Assembly: GCF_900290115.1 (NCBI RefSeq)
Contig: NZ_LT985749.1
Span: 642,449 to 678,594 of the forward strand
DNA: 36,146 bases
Reading direction: 5' to 3'
Source: Alistipes sp. Marseille-P5061
Lineage (GTDB): Bacteria; Bacteroidota; Bacteroidia; Bacteroidales; Rikenellaceae
Shown here: one piece after another, positions 31,575 through 36,146 of the stretch
How the letters are laid out: each line of letters opens with the position of its first letter
Position numbering within the stretch: position 1 is the first letter of the stretch
Made by a program: the position numbers and the translations under genes
Notes under the pieces: generated by a model
Told to the model about the DNA's origin: nothing
The model's database searches: none
The model's input: only the letters and a program-made list of their open reading frames with translations

Positions 31575-33719
31575 CTATTCGTTGCGGAACATCGTCTTGA
31601 GCTCCTCCGTCGAGAAGAGCTTGCCGAAGTTCGTGCCGTCGCAAATCCAGAACATCATGTTGGTGATGTTGTCGGCACCGGCGCCCTTCACCACGTTGTC
31701 CGCGATGGTCAGGTTGTCGTGCATGAAGCCGCAGATGGTCACGGCGCTGTCCTTGCAGTAGGCGCTCGATACGTTCTCGAACGTGCAGCCCGTAACGGTC
31801 ACCTTGGCCTGGGCGTTGGCGTAGTAGTCGCTGCCGTTCCGCAGCTCGAGGTGGATGTAGCGGTAGCCGCCCTCGACCGTGTTGCGGAAGGTGCAGTTGG
31901 TAATCTCAATCGACTCCACATCCTTGTCCGTCAGCTGGATGGCATCCCACTGCGCGTTGGAGAAGGTGCAGTTGTCGAAGACCAGCGTCCGGCACTTCTG
32001 GCTCGTGACGTAGACCGCCGAAGCCTGGCCCGAACTGCTGGTGCCGTTGGCAAAGTGGATGCCGCGCACCACCGTGTTCTCACCGTTGAAGTAGACCGGA
32101 GCACCCGTCAGCGTCACGTCGCCCTGGGCCGTCAGCGTCACATCCTTCGGGAAGGAGAGCACCTCGCTCAGCGCGATGTCGCCGACCAGCGTGATGACCG
32201 GCTCACCCTCGGCGATGGCAGCTTTCAGCTCGTCGGCCGTTGCTGCACCGGCGCCCTCGATGACCTCATAGGTTGCCGGGTCGTCGCTCACCTTGACCGA
32301 CGAATAGCCCTCAACCAGGAAGTCGCCGCCGCGTCCGGGGTCACCCGTTGCCGGGTCGTAGTTGACGAACGTACCGCCCTTGATGGCGACCGTTCCGGGG
32401 TCGGAGTCGAGCTGGTTGAGCAGGTACCAGTGTCCATCCACCATCTGCGTTACGGAGAAGTGGCCGCCGTTGATGGCCAGCGAACCGCCGTAGACCTGGA
32501 TGCAGTTGACATCGGAGCTGAAATCGCCGCCGTTGATGACGAGCGAACCGTTCTTGTTGACAATCAGAATGCCGCCGTTCTTGTAGGAGATGTTGCCGGG
32601 GCCGTTGATGACCATGTCGCCGTTGACGTTGAAGGCGGTGTAGAGCTCCTCGCTGTCAAAGACGATGTCATGGCCGTTCAGGTTGAGCTCCATCTTCTTG
32701 CCCTCGGCAACGGTAATCTCCTGCTCGAGGGTCATGTTCTCCTCAAGCTCCACCGTACCGCCGTTCTCGGCCGCAAAGAGCAGCTGCGAGAGGTTGTGGT
32801 CCGGCTCGCCGAAACCCGGGTCGATGTCGATGTCGAAGTCAACGTCGCCCGTCAGCACCGAACCGATGATGTTCGTGCGGTAGTTGCGCTGCACGGGAAC
32901 GTTGCTGAAGGTCAGATTGCCCGTCGTCGCGCCGTCCGTGAACTCGAAGGCGATGTTGGTCGTCGTCTTGTCGGCGCCCATCAGCAGGTAGTTCATCGCC
33001 AGATAGGTGTACGTACGGCCCGATACGACCAGCGACTCGGTCGGCACTGCGTGCGAGGCGAAGTCTACGCTCGTGCTGCCCGTCGTCGTGCCGTTGAGCA
33101 GGTTCAGCGTCGTCGGCACGTTCGTTGCGCTCATCGAGGTGGCAAGCGCTGCGCTCTGGAGCCCGCCTGCGACGGCCTCCTCCAGGTCATCCGTTCCCAC
33201 GTTCACCTGCGCGAAGGGGCGCACCAGCGTCACATCCTGGCTCATCGCTCCCGTTACCTTCATGCCGGTAACCGAGCCGAAGAAGGCGTCGCGGCTCTCG
33301 TCGTTCGACTCTGCTGCCGCGTAGTCCACCGTAACCGTCTGCGCCTGGTAGTCGACCTTATAGGGGTTCGACTCGTCCTTCTGGCCGTAGGCGTCGGCCC
33401 AGAAGAGCACGTCGTAGCTCTTGCCCGTCGTCAGGCGGAGCGTCAGCTGGGCCTTCAGGTCGGTGAACTCGACCGCGGGGGCACCCTCGCTCTCGCTCGT
33501 CAGCAGCGGGGTCTGCTCACCGGCCGCATATACGGCGTAGGTCAGCTTGCGGGCCGTCTGGCCGTCACCCATGCTGCGGGTCTGAAGCTGTTCGGGAAGG
33601 CGTGCGCTGAAGGTCACCACGCCGTCCCCGTTCATCCCGGCAGATTCCATCTCGTCCCGGGAGCAGGCAGTCGTCGCCATCAGGCCGGCAACCGCCAAAA
33701 AGAGAAACAATCGTTTCAT
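31575..33719 (-). CDS. Surface lipoprotein: DUF6562-type N-terminal domain plus beta-helix C-terminal domain (copy 1)
   Basis: This encodes 714 aa. The signal peptide ends in a lipobox (LMATTAC, Cys19). Residues about 25-325 form a fimbrillin-like beta-sandwich of the DUF6562 type (GVVTFSARLPEQLQTRS, VLFWADAYGQKDESNPYKVD, VRPFAQVNVGTDDLEEA, GSVLTGDVDFDIDIDPGFGE). From about 345 the sequence becomes a right-handed beta-helix of short repeats (MVINGPGNISYKNGGILIV, SLVINGGDFSSDVNCIQVYG, NCTFSNAQWDAIQL). No polysaccharide-lyase catalytic set is evident, so binding or adhesion is as likely as enzymatic action. It lies 42 bp downstream of copy 2, probably in the same operon. Residues 1-327 are almost identical to copy 2. 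Confidence 0.85.
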   Translation of the reverse strand: MKRLFLFLAVAGLMATTACSRDEMESAGMNGDGVVTFSARLPEQLQTRSMGDGQTARKLTYAVYAAGEQTPLLTSESEGAPAVEFTDLKAQLTLRLTTGKSYDVLFWADAYGQKDESNPYKVDYQAQTVTVDYAAAESNDESRDAFFGSVTGMKVTGAMSQDVTLVRPFAQVNVGTDDLEEAVAGGLQSAALATSMSATNVPTTLNLLNGTTTGSTSVDFASHAVPTESLVVSGRTYTYLAMNYLLMGADKTTTNIAFEFTDGATTGNLTFSNVPVQRNYRTNIIGSVLTGDVDFDIDIDPGFGEPDHNLSQLLFAAENGGTVELEENMTLEQEITVAEGKKMELNLNGHDIVFDSEELYTAFNVNGDMVINGPGNISYKNGGILIVNKNGSLVINGGDFSSDVNCIQVYGGSLAINGGHFSVTQMVDGHWYLLNQLDSDPGTVAIKGGTFVNYDPATGDPGRGGDFLVEGYSSVKVSDDPATYEVIEGAGAATADELKAAIAEGEPVITLVGDIALSEVLSFPKDVTLTAQGDVTLTGAPVYFNGENTVVRGIHFANGTSSSGQASAVYVTSQKCRTLVFDNCTFSNAQWDAIQLTDKDVESIEITNCTFRNTVEGGYRYIHLELRNGSDYYANAQAKVTVTGCTFENVSSAYCKDSAVTICGFMHDNLTIADNVVKGAGADNITNMMFWICDGTNFGKLFSTEELKTMFRNE
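32739..33719 (-). repeat. 981-bp segment nearly identical to 35163-36143
   Basis: The first 981 bp of copy 1 and copy 2 (start codon to about codon 327) align without gaps at an offset of 2424 bp. I could find only about four base differences, two of which change a residue (Ser/Asn and Ser/Leu). Similarity stops abruptly at GAGGAG before the beta-helix. This implies recent duplication or ongoing gene conversion. Confidence 0.9.
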
Positions 33720-33761
33720 AATCAGTAAACCTTAACAGTCTGTATTATTTTATCCGTCCGA

Positions 33762-36143
33762 TTATTCGGCTACGATTTCATAGGGATAGGTCGCGTCGCC
33801 GGTCTGACGATAGGCATACCCCTGCTCGGGAGTCCAGGGCTGGTTGGATGCCGAGCGCGGCTGGGAGCTGAAGCGGCCGCCCTTGAGGATGAATCCGCCC
33901 AGCGGATTATCGGGCACGTCGTCGTTCGAGGCCAGCGCGCACGGGGTGCGGTCCGAGTAGTAGCTGCCGCTCAGCACCTCGATGACTCCCTCCGATGCGG
34001 CGTAAAGCGCATAGAAGGCATCCTGACGGCCGGGTTCCGAATTACGTGTGGAAGCCGTGACGTTGTCGCAGACGACATGCGAGCCGTCGATGGCGGCGAC
34101 GGCACCCTGGACGCCCTCGACGGTCACATCCTTGAGCGTCATCCGGCAGCCGCTCTCGGCGCGAATCGCATAGGCCCACGAGCCGTACTTGTTCGACGAG
34201 GTGGAGGAGACGCTGCCGTCCTCAATCGTGATGGTTCCCAAACCGGCAACGGCAAAGAAGGCCGCGTTCAGGTCGACACCCTTCAGCGTAAGCACGGCGT
34301 CGGCGCTGTTGTTGTAGAAGGCCGTACCCGAATCGTTGCGCGTCGTCTCCCAGGTGCCGCCCTCAATGGTCAGCACACCGTTGTTCCGCACAATGCCCTT
34401 GGGGCAGGTGTAGGTTCCCTTGCCGCGCAGGGTCAGTTCGCTGTCGTTGGTAATCATCCATTCGGTCTTGTTCTCGACCGTACCGTCGATTGTAATCACC
34501 GTCGGGTGCTGGATGGTGAAGGGCTCGATGCCCTCCAGATTGAGCGTGGCCGACTCGGGGATGACCACCTCGCCGCCCTTCTGGGCAATCTCGGCCATCA
34601 CGGCTGCCACATCCTCCTCGGTCGTAATCGCGAGGCCCCGGATTACCTCCCATACGGCGGGGTCTTCGCTCGCCTTGATGGACGAATAGCCCTCGGCAAC
34701 GAAGCTCTTCACCGTACCGGCATCGTCGCCCGTCGCCGGGTCGTAGTTGACGAACTCGCCGCCATAGACCGTGATGGTACCGGGCTTCGAGTTGTTGACG
34801 TTCAGCACCGTATAGATGCCGCTCGGCGAGGCGACCGCGCTCTCGAAGTGACCGCCGTAGATGGTGATTTCACCGCCGTTGTAGGCATAGATGCAGTCGT
34901 TCCAGGCTCCGTTCTCGTCGGCCCCCACCTTGTAGCTGCCGCCGTTAATCGTCACCTTGGCATCGGGACCCATGGCAGCGATGGCCGTCACCGTGGCGTT
35001 GGCTCCGCCGTCGATGACACCGTCGCCGTTGATTTCAAGCTCGCCGTAGACATCGATGGCACCGCCCACCGAGGTTCCCACATACTTGATGGTATGACCG
35101 GCCAGATTGATGGTCATCTTCTTGCCGGCGCGGACCTTGAGCGTCTGCGGCAGCTCGACATCCTCCTCAAGCTCCACCGTACCGCCGTTCTCGGCCGCAA
35201 AGAGCAGCTGCGAGAGGTTGTGGTCCGGCTCGCCGAAGCCCGGGTCGATGTCGATGTCGAAGTCAACGTCGCCCGTCAGCACCGAACCGATGATGTTCGT
35301 GCGGTAGTTGCGCTGCACGGGAACGTTGCTGAAGGTCAGATTGCCCGTCGTCGCGCCGTCCGTGAACTCGAAGGCGATGTTGGTCGTCGTCTTGTCGGCG
35401 CCCATCAGCAGGTAGTTCATCGCCAGATAGGTGTACGTACGGCCCGATACGACCAGCGACTCGGTCGGCACTGCGTGCAAGGCGAAGTCTACGCTCGTGC
35501 TGCCCGTCGTCGTGCCGTTGAGCAGGTTCAGCGTCGTCGGCACGTTCGTTGCGCTCATCGAGGTGGCAAGCGCTGCGCTCTGGAGTCCGCCTGCGACGGC
35601 CTCCTCCAGGTCATCCGTTCCCACGTTCACCTGCGCGAAGGGGCGCACCAGCGTCACATCCTGGCTCATCGCTCCCGTTACCTTCATGCCGGTAACCGAG
35701 CCGAAGAAGGCGTCGCGGTTCTCGTCGTTCGACTCTGCTGCCGCGTAGTCCACCGTAACCGTCTGCGCCTGGTAGTCGACCTTATAGGGGTTCGACTCGT
35801 CCTTCTGGCCGTAGGCGTCGGCCCAGAAGAGCACGTCGTAGCTCTTGCCCGTCGTCAGGCGGAGCGTCAGCTGGGCCTTCAGGTCGGTGAACTCGACCGC
35901 GGGGGCACCCTCGCTCTCGCTCGTCAGCAGCGGGGTCTGCTCACCGGCCGCATATACGGCGTAGGTCAGCTTGCGGGCCGTCTGGCCGTCACCCATGCTG
36001 CGGGTCTGAAGCTGTTCGGGAAGGCGTGCGCTGAAGGTCACCACGCCGTCCCCGTTCATCCCGGCAGATTCCATCTCGTCCCGGGAGCAGGCAGTCGTCG
36101 CCATCAGGCCGGCAACCGCCAAAAAGAGAAACAATCGTTTCAT
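33762..36143 (-). CDS. Surface lipoprotein: DUF6562-type N-terminal domain plus beta-helix C-terminal domain (copy 2)
   Basis: This encodes 793 aa. The ATG at 36143 is three bases from the window end, so the promoter lies outside. The signal peptide, lipobox and DUF6562-type domain (1-327) match copy 1 almost exactly. The C-terminal part differs: repeats such as MTINLAGHTIKYVGTSVGGA, ELEINGDGVIDGGANATVTA, GEITIYGGHFESAVASPSG, TLKGVDLNAAFFAVAGLGTI and SGCRMTLKDVTVEGVQGAVA indicate a longer beta-helix. It ends NQPWTPEQGYAYRQTGDATY plus PYEIVAE. Both paralogues keep one shared linker in the middle of the beta-helix (FVNYDPATGD, then EGYSSIKASEDP here, EGYSSVKVSDDP in copy 1). The ligand is unknown. 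Confidence 0.85.
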   Translation of the reverse strand: MKRLFLFLAVAGLMATTACSRDEMESAGMNGDGVVTFSARLPEQLQTRSMGDGQTARKLTYAVYAAGEQTPLLTSESEGAPAVEFTDLKAQLTLRLTTGKSYDVLFWADAYGQKDESNPYKVDYQAQTVTVDYAAAESNDENRDAFFGSVTGMKVTGAMSQDVTLVRPFAQVNVGTDDLEEAVAGGLQSAALATSMSATNVPTTLNLLNGTTTGSTSVDFALHAVPTESLVVSGRTYTYLAMNYLLMGADKTTTNIAFEFTDGATTGNLTFSNVPVQRNYRTNIIGSVLTGDVDFDIDIDPGFGEPDHNLSQLLFAAENGGTVELEEDVELPQTLKVRAGKKMTINLAGHTIKYVGTSVGGAIDVYGELEINGDGVIDGGANATVTAIAAMGPDAKVTINGGSYKVGADENGAWNDCIYAYNGGEITIYGGHFESAVASPSGIYTVLNVNNSKPGTITVYGGEFVNYDPATGDDAGTVKSFVAEGYSSIKASEDPAVWEVIRGLAITTEEDVAAVMAEIAQKGGEVVIPESATLNLEGIEPFTIQHPTVITIDGTVENKTEWMITNDSELTLRGKGTYTCPKGIVRNNGVLTIEGGTWETTRNDSGTAFYNNSADAVLTLKGVDLNAAFFAVAGLGTITIEDGSVSSTSSNKYGSWAYAIRAESGCRMTLKDVTVEGVQGAVAAIDGSHVVCDNVTASTRNSEPGRQDAFYALYAASEGVIEVLSGSYYSDRTPCALASNDDVPDNPLGGFILKGGRFSSQPRSASNQPWTPEQGYAYRQTGDATYPYEIVAE

Positions 36144-36146
36144 AAT

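Noticed and set aside
31437..33728. Open frame of 763 codons on the plus strand
   Set aside because: It is antisense to DUF6562 copy 1, which has a clear signal peptide, lipobox and terminator on the minus strand.

Overview
This window looks like chromosome from a GC-rich Bacteroidales bacterium, most like Alistipes/Rikenellaceae. The evidence is the gene families (TamL, FadL-type porin, DUF3575/DUF3868 proteins, fimbrillin-like lipoproteins, a DUF6562-type pair, an archaeal/eukaryotic-type ProRS without an insertion domain) and repeated use of the Bacteroidetes promoter form TTTG-N19-21-TAnnTTTG. All family names come from reading the translated sequence; no database search was run.

Layout. 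1-735: a broken edge with a fragment of a host-like coiled-coil gene, the N-terminal stub of a tyrosine recombinase with a nearby palindrome, then tRNA-Ser(CGA). 860-4350: a repeat-rich leader, a Tyr/Trp/Gly-rich lipoprotein and a FadL-family outer membrane protein. 4400-8420: proS, a cation diffusion facilitator, an ECF-like sigma factor and a 45-aa acidic protein. 8450-8870: intergenic repeats and a long hairpin. 8893-15236: a phosphate/envelope block with ppk1, a GT28-like glycosyltransferase and an LpxH-like phosphoesterase on the minus strand, divergent from a PiT transporter fused to a PhoU-like domain; a Ppx/GppA phosphatase lies at 18537-19466. 15416-18145: a minus-strand operon of a fimbrillin-like lipoprotein fused to an IdeS/Mac-type (C66) cysteine protease, broken by two frameshifts, followed by a second fimbrillin-like lipoprotein. 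20023-23634: an operon of DUF3575 protein, DUF3868-like protein and an OmpA/TPR lipoprotein, as found beside Bacteroidales fimbrial loci. 23722-31201: HdeD-like protein, MATE transporter, alpha/beta hydrolase, a small charged protein, dapF, nitroreductase and tamL. 31307-31383: tRNA-Ala(GGC). 31575-36143: two tandem surface lipoproteins with an almost identical N-terminal half and different beta-helix C-terminal halves.

The theme of the accessory part is cell-surface biology: fimbrillin-like lipoproteins, a candidate immunoglobulin-protease-family domain on a fimbrillin-like anchor, a fimbria-associated OmpA-type module, and a paralogue pair that looks built for domain exchange. These, rather than the housekeeping genes, are the best candidates for undescribed biology.
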